A DNA stretch of 64,000 nucleotides from Burkholderia sp. NRF60-BP8 (GTDB lineage: Bacteria > Pseudomonadota > Gammaproteobacteria > Burkholderiales > Burkholderiaceae), in NCBI RefSeq assembly GCF_001522585.2, contig NZ_CP013372.1, forward strand, positions 868,001 through 932,000. Reading direction: 5' to 3'. Of the stretch, positions 9,094-21,318 are shown in pieces (positions within the stretch are counted from its first letter, which is position 1; every line of letters begins with the position of its first letter). The notes under the pieces were generated by a model that worked only from the letters and a program-made list of their open reading frames with translations, was not told where the DNA came from and did no database searches. A program made the position numbers and the translations under genes.

Positions 9094-9318
9094 GATGCCC
9101 GCGCGCCGTCGCACCAAAGCTTCATCGTGCCACAGCCGCCTGCGTGCGCGATGCGGATTTTCCATAGGGCGGCCCTGCGCGGCGCGCGTCGACGATACGT
9201 CGGATATTTGATCGCGTCGTGTAAAACCGGGCGCCCGTGCGGCTACAATCGCCACAGCATTGCCAGGCGTCGTCCGGTTGCAACTGGCGCCTTCCCCGAA
9301 TACAAAACGAGACGAAGC

Positions 9319-9855
9319 ATGAAAAACATCCTCGCGAAACAGACGCGCTACAGCTCGCCCGCGATCTTCTTCCACTGGGCCATCTTCGTGCTGGTCGCGC
9401 TGGCCTACCTGGCCATCGAGATTCGCGGACCGAAAGGCAGCGACAGCCGTGCGTTATGGATGAACGTGCATCTGACGGCCGGTACGTTCGTCCTCGTGCT
9501 GTCGGTACTGCGCGTGCTGTGGCGAGTCGTCAGCCGCGTGCCGGAAGCGATTCCGCAGGCGGCGCTGCTGCGCTGGCTGTCGAAGCTCGCGCATGTCGCG
9601 CTCTACGTGTTCATCATCGCGCAGCCGCTGCTCGGCATCATGATGATCAACATGGGCGGCAAGCCGGTGTCGCTCGACTGGCTCGGCGTGTCGTTTACGC
9701 TGTTCGGCCCCGACAAGGCGCTGCGGCCGACGATCAAGGAAGCGCACGAGCTGATCGGCAACGCGTTCTATTTCGTGATCGGCCTGCATGCGCTGGCCGC
9801 GCTCTACCATCACTTCATCCGGCGCGACGACGTGCTGCGGCGCATGGCGCCCTGA
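9319..9855 (+). CDS. Cytochrome b561 family protein
   Basis: This 178-residue, four-helix membrane protein belongs to the bacterial cytochrome b561 group that binds two b-type haems and moves electrons across the inner membrane. Candidate haem ligands are His19 in AIFFHWAIF, His51 in WMNVHLTAG, a His in LAHVALYVFIIAQPLLG, and a His in FVIGLHALAALYHHFIRRD. Members act as quinol:superoxide oxidoreductases (CybB) or as partners of YceI-type lipid-binding proteins, but no yceI gene is adjacent here. The ATG at 9319 begins the conserved part; the preceding GACGA is a weak ribosome site. Confidence 0.88.
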   Translation: MKNILAKQTRYSSPAIFFHWAIFVLVALAYLAIEIRGPKGSDSRALWMNVHLTAGTFVLVLSVLRVLWRVVSRVPEAIPQAALLRWLSKLAHVALYVFIIAQPLLGIMMINMGGKPVSLDWLGVSFTLFGPDKALRPTIKEAHELIGNAFYFVIGLHALAALYHHFIRRDDVLRRMAP

Positions 9856-9884
9856 TCGTCCCGTTTCCGGCGCGCGCAGCACGC

Positions 9885-9920
9885 GGGGGCGCATGGTTGC
9901 GTTGACAACCATGCGCCCCC
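9885..9920 (+). terminator. Strong hairpin downstream of the cytochrome b561 gene
   Basis: A perfect 15-bp stem (9885-9899 with 9906-9920) with a six-base loop is followed by CGTTCGTTTA. The U tract is weak, so termination may need extra factors, but the placement 30 bases after the stop codon fits a transcript end. Confidence 0.65.
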
Positions 9921-10010
9921 CGTTCGTTTACCGTCGCCCGCACTGTTCACCACGTCGAACATTCTGTAACATCTCGGCTGCCTTTACATTCCGCTTACTC
10001 GTCGCCGCGC

Positions 10011-10379
10011 ATGCTGCACCGACATCGTCACCTGACTGCCTGGCTTGGCCTGATCGCGATCTGGATCGCGATCGCGGCGCCGCTGGTGTCGCAGTGGCGT
10101 ATCGCGCAAGCGGCGACGCCCGATGCGATCGTCTGCAGTACCGATCATGGTGCGCATCGTTCGTCCGATACGGGCGGCATGCACGGTCATGCGTTGCATC
10201 TCGACGCGTGCGGCTACTGCGGTTTCTTCGCGCATAGCCCGGCCATCGGCGCGCCTGCCGCCGCATCGGTCGACTTCCTTCCCGTCGTTTCCGTTTCCGC
10301 CGTCACGTCGCCTGCCGTCGCGGCGCGCAGCGACCGCTATCCGCGCGCGTATCCGCGCGCACCGCCCGAGCGCGCCTGA
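10011..10379 (+). CDS. DUF2946 domain-containing protein, copper-associated
   Basis: The short protein (122 residues) has one N-terminal hydrophobic helix that may be a signal anchor (LTAWLGLIAIWIAIAAPLVSQ). A region with His and Cys follows, including DHGAHRSS, GGMHGHALH and the DUF2946 signature DACGYCGFFAHSP. The Cys and His residues suggest metal handling at the periplasmic face. In many proteobacteria DUF2946 genes stand next to OprC-type copper receptors, as here, and are repressed by copper with them. The molecular role is unknown. The ATG at 10011 has no clear ribosome site. Confidence 0.8.
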   Translation: MLHRHRHLTAWLGLIAIWIAIAAPLVSQWRIAQAATPDAIVCSTDHGAHRSSDTGGMHGHALHLDACGYCGFFAHSPAIGAPAAASVDFLPVVSVSAVTSPAVAARSDRYPRAYPRAPPERA

Positions 10380-10462
10380 CGCGTTTCCCGCCGTTCCTAC
10401 TTCCGCCGATATCCGTGCGGCCCGTCGAGGCCGCGTGGAGGGCGCCACTCGGGCTTTCGATC

Positions 10463-13902
<3,440 letters not shown>

Positions 13903-13905
13903 TCG

Positions 13906-14940
13906 ATGGCGGAACGTGAAGGGCGCGCGCCGCTGACGCGGCGCGTGGCGATCTACGGTGTCGCGGGGCTGGCGGCGATCACCGGCGTCGCGATGTGGAG
14001 CGGTGCGGGATCGCATCGCGGCACGGGCGTCGCGAGCGACACGCCGGATACGGCCGCGGTGGGCGGCGTGGCGGCTGCCGCGCCGCAGCCCGCCGTGCCG
14101 GCGAGTGCGGGCCTGCCGCCGTCGCTCGCCGGTTCCAGCGCACCACGGTTGCCGCTCGATGCGGGCGGGCATCTCGCGAAGTCGCGCGCGGTGCGCGATT
14201 TCTTCGACTATTGCCTGAGTGCGCAGAGCGACCTGAGCGCGGCCGCGCTCGATGCGTTGGTCGTACGCGAGATCGCCGCGCAGCTCGACGGCACGGTCGC
14301 GCAGGCCGAGGCGCTCGACGTATGGCACCGGTATCGCGCGTATCTCGATGCGCTCGCGACGTTGCGCGATGCCGGAGCGGTCGACAAGTCGGACCTGGGC
14401 GCGCTGCAGGTCGCACTGGATCAGCGCGCGTCGATCGCGTACCGCACGCTCGGCGACTGGAGCCAGCCGTTCTTCGGCGCGGAGCAGTGGCGGCAGCGCT
14501 ACGACCTGGCGCGATTGAAGATCGTTCAGGATCGCTCACTGACGGATGCGCAGAAGGCCGAGCGACTCGCGGCGCTCGAACAGCAGATGCCGGCCGACGA
14601 ACGCGACGCGCAGCAGCGGGTGGATCGGCAGCGCGCCGCGATCGACCGGATCGCGCAATTGCAGAAGAGCGGCGCGACGCCCGATGCGATGCGCGCGCAA
14701 CTGACGCAGACGCTCGGCCCCGAGGCGGCGGCACGCGTCGCGCAGATGCAGCAGGACGATGCGTCGTGGCAGAGCCGTTACGCGGATTACGCGGCGCAGC
14801 GTGCGCAGATCGAATCGGCCGGCTTGTCGCCGCGGGATCGCGACGCGCAGATTGGCGCGCTGCGGCAGCGCGTGTTCACGAAGCCCGGCGAAGCCGTGCG
14901 CGCGGCATCGCTCGATCGTGGAGCGGGCAGCGCGCATTGA
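13906..14940 (+). CDS. lifO: Lipase-specific foldase (lipase chaperone, Lif/LimA)
   Basis: This membrane-anchored steric chaperone folds the lipase encoded just upstream in the periplasm. The 344 residues comprise a short cytoplasmic N-terminus, one membrane helix (about 14-32), an Ala/Pro-rich linker (about 33-80) and the helical chaperone domain. The conserved Lif signature RDFFDYCLSAQSD lies near residues 96-108. Long helices such as LTDAQKAERLAALEQQMPADE embrace the lipase in the known complex structure. Its ATG is three bases after the lipase stop codon, so the two are co-translated. Length and sequence agree with the B. cepacia protein. The gene converges with the MocR gene that ends at 14971. 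Confidence 0.97.
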   Translation: MAEREGRAPLTRRVAIYGVAGLAAITGVAMWSGAGSHRGTGVASDTPDTAAVGGVAAAAPQPAVPASAGLPPSLAGSSAPRLPLDAGGHLAKSRAVRDFFDYCLSAQSDLSAAALDALVVREIAAQLDGTVAQAEALDVWHRYRAYLDALATLRDAGAVDKSDLGALQVALDQRASIAYRTLGDWSQPFFGAEQWRQRYDLARLKIVQDRSLTDAQKAERLAALEQQMPADERDAQQRVDRQRAAIDRIAQLQKSGATPDAMRAQLTQTLGPEAAARVAQMQQDDASWQSRYADYAAQRAQIESAGLSPRDRDAQIGALRQRVFTKPGEAVRAASLDRGAGSAH

Positions 14941-14970
14941 CGAATCGGGTGCCGCCGTATGCGGCGGGCT

Positions 14971-16491
14971 TCATGCCGCGCGCGTGATGTCCCGCGGCAG
15001 ATGGTGCTCGATGGTATCGGCGAGCGTGTCGAACGCGGGGCGGATGCCTTCGTGCGCGACGCATGCATAGCCGAGCAGCAGGCCCTGCCGCGCGGTGTCG
15101 AGGTTGCTGTAGTAGCTGGTGAGCGGGCGCACGATCACGCCCGCGTCGAATGCGCTCTGCGTGACCGCGCGATCGTCGCACGCGCCGGGCAGGCCGAGCA
15201 CCAGATGCAGGCCGGCCTCGTCGCCCATCACCGGCAGCGCGTCGCCGAAGCGCGCGCGGATCGCGTCGATCATCAGTTGCCGGCGCTCGCCGTACAGCGT
15301 GCGCATTCGTCTGACGTGCGAAGTGAGATGGCCGTCCATGATGAATTCGGCGAGCACGGCCTGCTGCATCAACTGGCCTTCGCGATACAGCTCCGACAGC
15401 CCGGTGCGGAAGGTGTCGACCAGATGCTCGGGCACGACCATGTAGCCCATCCGCAGCCCCGGGAACAGCATCTTGCCGAGACTGCCGACGTAGATCACGC
15501 GGCCGCCGTCGTCGAGCCCCTGCAGCGACGCGAGCGGGCGGCTGCCGTAGCGGAATTCGCTGTCGTAGTCGTCCTCGATGATCCAGCAGCGGTGCTGGCG
15601 CGCATATTCGAGCAGCATGCGGCGCCGCGCGAGACTCATCACCATCCCGAGCGGGTACTGATGCGACGGCGTGACGAGCACGAGCCGCGGCGGACGCTGC
15701 ATGTCGCTCGCGCGCGGGTCGAGCCCTTCCTGGTCGACCGGCACCGGCGCGAGCGCGAGGCCGGCCGCCTGCAGGACGCTGCGCACGCCCCAGTAGCAGG
15801 GTTCCTCGACCCACGCGCGATCGCCGATGTCGGACAGCAGCCGCACCGCGAGATCGATCGATTGATGGATGCCCGTCGTGATGATCACCTGGTCCGGCGA
15901 GCATTTGACCGAGCGCGCGACGCGCAGGTAATCGGCGAGCGCGCGCCGCAGCGGCCGGTAGCCGCCGCCCGGCGCATAGGTCAGCAGCTCCGGATTGGCC
16001 TCCTTCCACAGCCGCGCCTGCAGGCGGCTCCACGTGCGGCTCGGGAATTCCGACACGTCCGGCACCCCTGGCATGAACGCGCCCCACTGGCGCCGCGAGA
16101 CGCCTGCATGCTCGATCAGTTGCCGCCCGCGCATCGACAGGCTGCCCTGCGCGTCGGGCGGCGGCGGTTCGTCCGCGACCGACGGCGCCGTGACGCCCGG
16201 CACCCGGATCGCGGCGGCGTCCGGCCGCGTGTCGGCCACGTAGGTGCCGCTGCCGGTCGTCGTCAGCACGTAGCCTTCGGCCGTCAGCTGGTCGTACACG
16301 TGCAGGACCGTATTGCGCGCGATCGACAGGTCGCCCGCGAGCGTGCGCGAACTCGGCAGCTTTGTTCCTGGCCCCAATTCTCCGGTCAGGATGGCCTGCT
16401 GCATCAGTTGCAGCAGTTGCCGGTACATCGGTTCGGGCGAGCTGCGGTCGATGCGGGCGGAGAGCCAGTCGGCGACGATCACGGTATCCAA
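14971..16491 (-). CDS. MocR/GabR-family regulator (GntR DNA-binding domain fused to aminotransferase fold)
   Basis: The 506-residue protein joins an N-terminal winged helix-turn-helix (residues 10-80, PMYRQLLQLMQQAILTGELGPGTKLPSSRTLA) to a fold type I aminotransferase domain (about 130-500). The PLP-binding Lys is in VGSLGKMLFPGLRMGY and the aspartate in EDDYDSEFRYGSRP. Such proteins are PLP-dependent regulators of GABA, taurine, polyamine or vitamin B6 genes. I favour the TTG at 16491, which has AGGA five bases upstream; a GTG at 16482 is possible. It is divergent from a polyamine/GABA-type ABC importer with only 108 bases between, so it very likely controls that operon. Confidence 0.9.
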   Translation of the reverse strand: MDTVIVADWLSARIDRSSPEPMYRQLLQLMQQAILTGELGPGTKLPSSRTLAGDLSIARNTVLHVYDQLTAEGYVLTTTGSGTYVADTRPDAAAIRVPGVTAPSVADEPPPPDAQGSLSMRGRQLIEHAGVSRRQWGAFMPGVPDVSEFPSRTWSRLQARLWKEANPELLTYAPGGGYRPLRRALADYLRVARSVKCSPDQVIITTGIHQSIDLAVRLLSDIGDRAWVEEPCYWGVRSVLQAAGLALAPVPVDQEGLDPRASDMQRPPRLVLVTPSHQYPLGMVMSLARRRMLLEYARQHRCWIIEDDYDSEFRYGSRPLASLQGLDDGGRVIYVGSLGKMLFPGLRMGYMVVPEHLVDTFRTGLSELYREGQLMQQAVLAEFIMDGHLTSHVRRMRTLYGERRQLMIDAIRARFGDALPVMGDEAGLHLVLGLPGACDDRAVTQSAFDAGVIVRPLTSYYSNLDTARQGLLLGYACVAHEGIRPAFDTLADTIEHHLPRDITRAA

Positions 16492-16493
16492 AG

Positions 16494-16552
16494 TGGTCCT
16501 ACTTGGAATATTGAAATGGTTCCCTATTGTAGAACCGTGCGCACCGTATAGT
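16494..16552. promoter_or_regulatory. Divergent control region with direct repeats, probable MocR operator
   Basis: Two related boxes in direct orientation, TGGTCCTA at 16494-16501 and TGGTTCCCTA at 16517-16526, lie between the MocR gene and the ABC operon, 23 bases apart. GabR- and TauR-type proteins bind direct repeats arranged this way. A -10-like TATAGT at 16547-16552 fits the ABC operon promoter. The second box also forms GGTTC...GAACC dyad symmetry. All assignments here are inferred. Confidence 0.45.
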
Positions 16553-16599
16553 GACTCGCATCTCAAAATCAATTGTCGCGGAGCCAGGGGGACAGCACG

Positions 16600-17700
16600 A
16601 TGAAGTCCGATGATGTGATCGTCAGCTTTCGCGGCGTGCGGAAGACCTACGACGGCGAGGCGCTCGTCGTCAAATCGCTCGACCTCGACATCCGCCGCGG
16701 GGAATTCCTGACGCTGCTCGGGCCGTCCGGCTCGGGCAAGACGACCTGCCTGATGATGCTCGCCGGCTTCGAATTCCCGACCGGCGGGGAGATCCGCCTC
16801 GACGGCGAGCTGCTGAACAACGTGCCGCCGCACAAGCGCAACATCGGCATGGTGTTCCAGAACTACGCGCTGTTTCCGCACCTGACGGTCGAGCAGAACG
16901 TCGCGTATCCGCTGACGGTGCGCAAGCTGCCGGCCGCCGAGCGCGCGGAGCGCGTCGCGCATGCGCTGAGGATGGTGCAGATGGAGCGCTTCGCGAAACG
17001 CTATCCGGCGCAACTGTCGGGCGGCCAGCAGCAGCGCATCGCGCTGGCGCGCGCGCTCGTGTTCGAGCCGAAGCTGGTGCTGATGGACGAGCCGCTCGGC
17101 GCGCTCGACAAGCAGTTGCGCGAACACATGCAGTACGAACTGAAGGCGCTGCACGAAAAGCTCGGCGTGACCTTCGTGTACGTGACGCACGACCAAGGCG
17201 AGGCGCTGACGATGTCCGATCGCGTCGCCGTGTTCGACAAGGGCATCGTGCAGCAGCTCGACACCGTCGACCGCCTGTACGAATCGCCGTGCAACGAATT
17301 CGTCGCGAACTTCATCGGCGACAGCAACCGGCTGCGCGGCACCATCGCGCGCGTCGACGGCGAATTCTGCGAATTCCGGCTCGACGACGGCACGAAGCTC
17401 GTCGGCCGCCATATCGGCGAAGCCGCCGAGGGCGCATCGGCCGTCGCGTGCATCCGCCCCGAGCGCATGAGCCTCGCGGCGCACGGCGCGAACGGCGCGA
17501 ACGGCACCGCCAATTGCGTGAGCGGCGAGGCGCGCAGCCTCATCTATTTCGGCGATCACGTGCGCATGCGCTGCGTGCTGCCGGGGCAGGACGAATGCTT
17601 CGTGAAGGTGCCGCTCGGCACCGGCGCGCTCGACGCGTTCTCGCCCGGCGCGCCCGTCTCGCTTGCGTTCTCGCCCGAACATTTGCGCGTATTCGCGTGA
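16600..17700 (+). CDS. ABC transporter ATP-binding protein, polyamine/GABA type
   Basis: The ATPase of 366 residues powers the importer encoded by the next three genes. Walker A is GPSGSGKTT (about residue 41), the Q-loop is in GMVFQNYALFPHLTVEQNV, and the signature is LSGGQQQR. Walker B is LVLMDEPLGALDKQLR and the switch His is in VYVTHDQGEA. A C-terminal TOBE domain (about 285-365) is typical of PotA-like subunits. The ATG at 16600 follows a G-rich ribosome site. The order ATPase, binding protein, permease, permease is that of the agtABCD operon for GABA and aminovalerate in Pseudomonas aeruginosa, but substrate cannot be fixed by sequence alone. Confidence 0.93.
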   Translation: MKSDDVIVSFRGVRKTYDGEALVVKSLDLDIRRGEFLTLLGPSGSGKTTCLMMLAGFEFPTGGEIRLDGELLNNVPPHKRNIGMVFQNYALFPHLTVEQNVAYPLTVRKLPAAERAERVAHALRMVQMERFAKRYPAQLSGGQQQRIALARALVFEPKLVLMDEPLGALDKQLREHMQYELKALHEKLGVTFVYVTHDQGEALTMSDRVAVFDKGIVQQLDTVDRLYESPCNEFVANFIGDSNRLRGTIARVDGEFCEFRLDDGTKLVGRHIGEAAEGASAVACIRPERMSLAAHGANGANGTANCVSGEARSLIYFGDHVRMRCVLPGQDECFVKVPLGTGALDAFSPGAPVSLAFSPEHLRVFA

Positions 17701-17776
17701 GCATGGCTAACCCGGTTTTCCGCAGCACGTCGTCAACAACAAAGCCCACTTCCACCACGAGAGGAGAGGAACCATC

Positions 17777-18823
17777 ATGAAACGAGCAAGCTTCACCGCG
17801 CGCCGCACGGCGCTCGCGCTGGCACTGGTCGCGTTCGGCGCATCGGCCACGGCTGCCGAGCTCACGGTCGTCAACTTCGGCGGCGCGAACGGCGACGCGC
17901 AAAAGGTCGCGTTCAACCAGCCGTTCGAGAAGGCCACCGGCAACAAGGTCACGGCCGTCGAATACAACGGCGAGCAGGCGAAGGTGAAGGCGATGGTCGA
18001 GGCGAAGCACGTCAACTGGGACGTGGTCGAAGTCGAATCGGGCGACCTGAACCGCGGCTGCGACGAAGGGCTGTACGAGAAGCTCGACTGGTCGAAGATC
18101 GCGAAGAAATCCGACCTGATCCCGGAATCGCCGCAGGTGTGCGGCGTCGGCTTCTTCGTGTGGTCGACGGCGCTGTCGTACAACGCCGACAAGCTGAAAT
18201 CGGCGCCGACCGGCTGGGCCGATTTCTGGAACGTGAAGAAATTCCCCGGCAAGCGCGGGATGCGCAAGGGCGCACGCTACAACCTCGAATTCGCGCTGAT
18301 GGCCGACGGCGTCGCGACGAAGGACGTCTACAAGGTGCTCGGCACGAAGGCCGGCCAGGATCGCGCGTTCAAGAAACTCGACGAGCTGAAGCCGTACATC
18401 CAGTGGTGGGAAGCGGGTGCGCAGCCGCCGCAGTTCCTCGTCGCCGGCGACGTCGTGATGTCGACCGCGTACAACGGCCGCATCGACGCCGCGCAGAAGG
18501 AAGGCAAGAACCTGAAGGTCGTGTGGAACGGCAGCATCTACGACCTCGACTACTGGGCGATTCCGAAGGGCTCGCCGAACAAGGCGCTCGCCGAGCAGTA
18601 CATCGCGTACACGCTGACGCCGAAGCCGCAGCAGGCGTATGCGCAGCACATCGCGTACGGCCCGGCGAACATCGCCGCGATCAAGTCGCTCGACGCGAAG
18701 ACGCTCGCGAACCTGCCGAACTCGCCGGCCAACGGCAAGAACGCGGTGCTGGAGGACATCGGCTTCTGGACCGACCACAGCGACGAGCTCGAACAGCGCT
18801 TCGCCGCGTGGGCAACGAAGTAA
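17777..18823 (+). CDS. Periplasmic solute-binding protein, polyamine/GABA type (PotD/PotF-like)
   Basis: This 348-residue exported protein delivers substrate to the membrane permeases of the same operon. A signal peptide (to about residue 27, ASATAAE) is followed by the PotD-like core: LTVVNFGGANGDAQKVAFNQPFEKATGNKV, then WDVVEVESGDLNRGCDEGL, then YWAIPKGSPNKALAEQYIAYTL. The central GKRGMRKGARYNLEFALMADGV is common in GABA or aminovalerate binding subunits. A good ribosome site (GAGAGGAG) precedes the ATG. Gene order and cofactor genes support import of a basic or amino-acid-like organic cation, with polyamine or GABA as best guesses. Confidence 0.9.
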   Translation: MKRASFTARRTALALALVAFGASATAAELTVVNFGGANGDAQKVAFNQPFEKATGNKVTAVEYNGEQAKVKAMVEAKHVNWDVVEVESGDLNRGCDEGLYEKLDWSKIAKKSDLIPESPQVCGVGFFVWSTALSYNADKLKSAPTGWADFWNVKKFPGKRGMRKGARYNLEFALMADGVATKDVYKVLGTKAGQDRAFKKLDELKPYIQWWEAGAQPPQFLVAGDVVMSTAYNGRIDAAQKEGKNLKVVWNGSIYDLDYWAIPKGSPNKALAEQYIAYTLTPKPQQAYAQHIAYGPANIAAIKSLDAKTLANLPNSPANGKNAVLEDIGFWTDHSDELEQRFAAWATK

Positions 18824-18925
18824 CCGGTCGGGCATCCTCACGGATGTCGTGATGCAACCGGCCGCGCGACGCGTCGATCGCGTCGCGCGGCATTCCGCCG
18901 GAGCGTGCCCGGCCGGAGAGAACCG

Positions 18926-20191
18926 TTGAATACGATGACGATTGCGCCTTCCTCGCCGTCGACCGCCGCACTCAAGCGCGAGCTGAAGGCTGCCGAGGCC
19001 CGCAAGCGCACGATGGCGCTGCTGCTGGTGGCGCCGCTCGCGATTTTCCTGCTGCTGATTTTCGTCGTGCCGATCGGCACGCTGCTCACGCGCGCGGTGC
19101 AGAACCCGGAGATCGCGACCGCGTTGCCGAACACGGTCGCCGCGCTGTCGGGCTGGGACCGCAAGACGCCGCCGGCGGACGCCGCGTATGTCGCGCTCGC
19201 GGCCGACATGACGAAGGTGGCCGACAGCGAGGCGATGGGTGCGCTCGCACGACGGCTGAACACCGAGATTCCCGGCTATCGCTCGCTCGTCGCGAAGACG
19301 GCGCGGACGATGCCGCTGAAGGGCGACGGCGACGCGGCGCCGTCGCCTGCGCAGACGCGCGCCAGGCTCATCGACCTCGATGCGCGCTGGGGCGAACTCG
19401 CGTACTGGCAGGCGATCGCGAAGAACGGCAGCCAGGTGTCGCCGTTCTACCTGCTCGCGGCGCTCGACCACAAGCAGGACGGTTTCGGCCATATCGTGCA
19501 GGCCGATCCCGACCAGTCGATTTACCTCGCGATCTTCGGGCGCACGTTCGTGATCGGCATCGCCGTCACGCTGTTCGCGCTGCTGCTCGGCTATCCGCTC
19601 GCATACTGGATCTCGACGCTGTCGGAACGGCGCGCGAACCTCGCGATGATCCTCGTGCTGATTCCGTTCTGGACCTCGGTGCTCGTGCGCGTCGCCGCAT
19701 GGATCGTGCTGCTGCAGAGCGAAGGGCTCGTCAACAAGGCGCTGCTCGGCAGCGGGCTGATCTCGCATCCGCTGACGCTGCTGTTCAATCGCGTCGGCGT
19801 GTACATCTCGATGACGCACATCCTGCTGCCGTTCATGATCCTGCCGCTCTACAGCGTGATGAAGTCGATTCCGCCGACCTACCAGCGCGCGGCCGTATCG
19901 CTCGGCAGCCATCCGTTCGCCGCGTTCTGGCGCGTGTACGTGCCGCAGACCTATCCGGGCGTCGGCGCGGGCGCGCTGCTCGTGTTCATCCTTGCAATCG
20001 GCTACTACATCACGCCCGCGCTGCTCGGCGGGCCGAACGACCAGATGGTCAGCTACTACGTCGCGTATTTCACGAACGTGACGATCAACTGGGGCATGGC
20101 GTGTGCGCTCGGCGGGCTGCTGCTCGCGGCGACGCTCGTGCTGTACGCGGTGTACGGGCGCTTCACGCGCACCAACGTGAGCCTCGGCTGA
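18926..20191 (+). CDS. ABC transporter permease, polyamine/GABA type, with a large periplasmic insertion
   Basis: The first membrane subunit of the importer has 421 residues, well above the 280-300 of PotB. One helix near residue 35 (MALLLVAPLAIFLLLIFVVPIG) is separated from the remaining five by about 140 polar residues (roughly 58-195). These probably form a periplasmic domain near the binding protein. The EAA loop that docks the ATPase is recognisable (YQRAAVSLGSHPFAAFWRVYVPQTYPG). This enlarged form is known in some Burkholderia and Pseudomonas transporters. The TTG at 18926 is preferred because GGAGAG lies six bases upstream; the ATG at 18935 is too far from it. Confidence 0.9.
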   Translation: MNTMTIAPSSPSTAALKRELKAAEARKRTMALLLVAPLAIFLLLIFVVPIGTLLTRAVQNPEIATALPNTVAALSGWDRKTPPADAAYVALAADMTKVADSEAMGALARRLNTEIPGYRSLVAKTARTMPLKGDGDAAPSPAQTRARLIDLDARWGELAYWQAIAKNGSQVSPFYLLAALDHKQDGFGHIVQADPDQSIYLAIFGRTFVIGIAVTLFALLLGYPLAYWISTLSERRANLAMILVLIPFWTSVLVRVAAWIVLLQSEGLVNKALLGSGLISHPLTLLFNRVGVYISMTHILLPFMILPLYSVMKSIPPTYQRAAVSLGSHPFAAFWRVYVPQTYPGVGAGALLVFILAIGYYITPALLGGPNDQMVSYYVAYFTNVTINWGMACALGGLLLAATLVLYAVYGRFTRTNVSLG

Positions 20192-20228
20192 GCGCCGGGC
20201 ACAGGGAAACGGGAAGGGGATGCCCACC

Positions 20229-21065
20229 ATGAAACTCGCCAGGCCGCTGTTCGCGCCGCACATGTCGTTCGTCGAGCGCGCGTGGTACGTCGCGTTGCGC
20301 GTGCTCGTCGTGCTGACGCTGCTGTACCTGATCCTGCCGGTGCTCGCGATCGTGCCGCTGTCGTTCTCGTCGAGCACGTTCCTCGTCTATCCGATTCCGG
20401 GTTTCTCCACGCGCTGGTACGAGAACCTGATCGCATCGGACGAGTGGCGGATGGCCGCGAAGAACAGCTTCATCGTCGCGCCGTCGGCGACGGTCGTCGC
20501 GACCGTGCTCGGCACGCTCGCGGCCATCGGCCTGACGAAGGCCGACTTCCGCGGCAAGGGGTTGCTGATGGCCGTGCTGCTGTCGCCGATGATCGTGCCC
20601 GTCGTCGTGGTCGGCGTCGGCATGTACCTGTTCTTCGCGCCGCTCGGGCTCGCGAATACCTACACGGGGCTGATCGCCGCGCACGCGGCGCTCGGCGTGC
20701 CGTTCGTCGTGACGACGGTCGCGGCGACGCTGCAGGGCTTCAACCAGAACCTCGTGCGCGCGAGCCTGTCGCTCGGCGCGAATCCGGTCACGACGTTCTT
20801 CCGCGTGACGCTGCCGGTGATCGCGCCGGGCGTGATGTCGGGCGCGCTGTTCGCGTTCGCGACGTCGTTCGACGAAGTGGTCGTCACGCTGTTCCTCGCG
20901 GGCGCGGACCAGACGACGCTGCCGCGCCAGATGTTCACCGGGATCCGCGAGAACATCAGCCCGACGATCGCCGCGCTCGCGACGATCCTGATCGTCTTCT
21001 CGACGAGCCTGCTGCTCGCGCTCGAGTGGCTGCGCGGCCGCAATGCGCGGCGCGCGGTGTCGTAA
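20229..21065 (+). CDS. ABC transporter permease, polyamine/GABA type (PotC-like)
   Basis: The second membrane subunit of the importer has 278 residues and six predicted helices, the usual PotC/PotI length. Its ATPase-contact loop is LVRASLSLGANPVTTFFRVTLPVIAPGV. It lies 37 bases after the first permease. Two ATGs in the same frame (20220 and 20229) follow a GGGAAGGGG ribosome site; the second has the better spacing. With this gene the operon is complete and encodes a full importer under probable control of the divergent MocR protein. Confidence 0.92.
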   Translation: MKLARPLFAPHMSFVERAWYVALRVLVVLTLLYLILPVLAIVPLSFSSSTFLVYPIPGFSTRWYENLIASDEWRMAAKNSFIVAPSATVVATVLGTLAAIGLTKADFRGKGLLMAVLLSPMIVPVVVVGVGMYLFFAPLGLANTYTGLIAAHAALGVPFVVTTVAATLQGFNQNLVRASLSLGANPVTTFFRVTLPVIAPGVMSGALFAFATSFDEVVVTLFLAGADQTTLPRQMFTGIRENISPTIAALATILIVFSTSLLLALEWLRGRNARRAVS

Positions 21066-21318
21066 ATAGCGGCGCCGGCCGCACCGTTCGGCGGGCTGCG
21101 AGGCTGCCGATCGTTGCGTCTTCAACGATGCCGCGCGTCCGACGCGGCGTGACGAAGCTTTCGTTTTGCCGACTGACGAGGCGGCCGCCTGCACGTTCGA
21201 TGTGGCTCTGCAACAATACGGCTCGCGGCGCCGCGCGCTCCGTTGCCGTTGCACGGAGGATGCGGTGCCGCGCCGCTTAATCCGCGACGCCGCGCGTCGC
21301 TCGTCAGCCGAGCCCATC

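Noticed and set aside
14971..17682. A long upstream extension of the MocR frame across the divergent ABC ATPase gene
   Set aside because: The part beyond 16491 is antisense to a clear ATPase gene and has no family resemblance; conserved MocR sequence begins just after the TTG at 16491.
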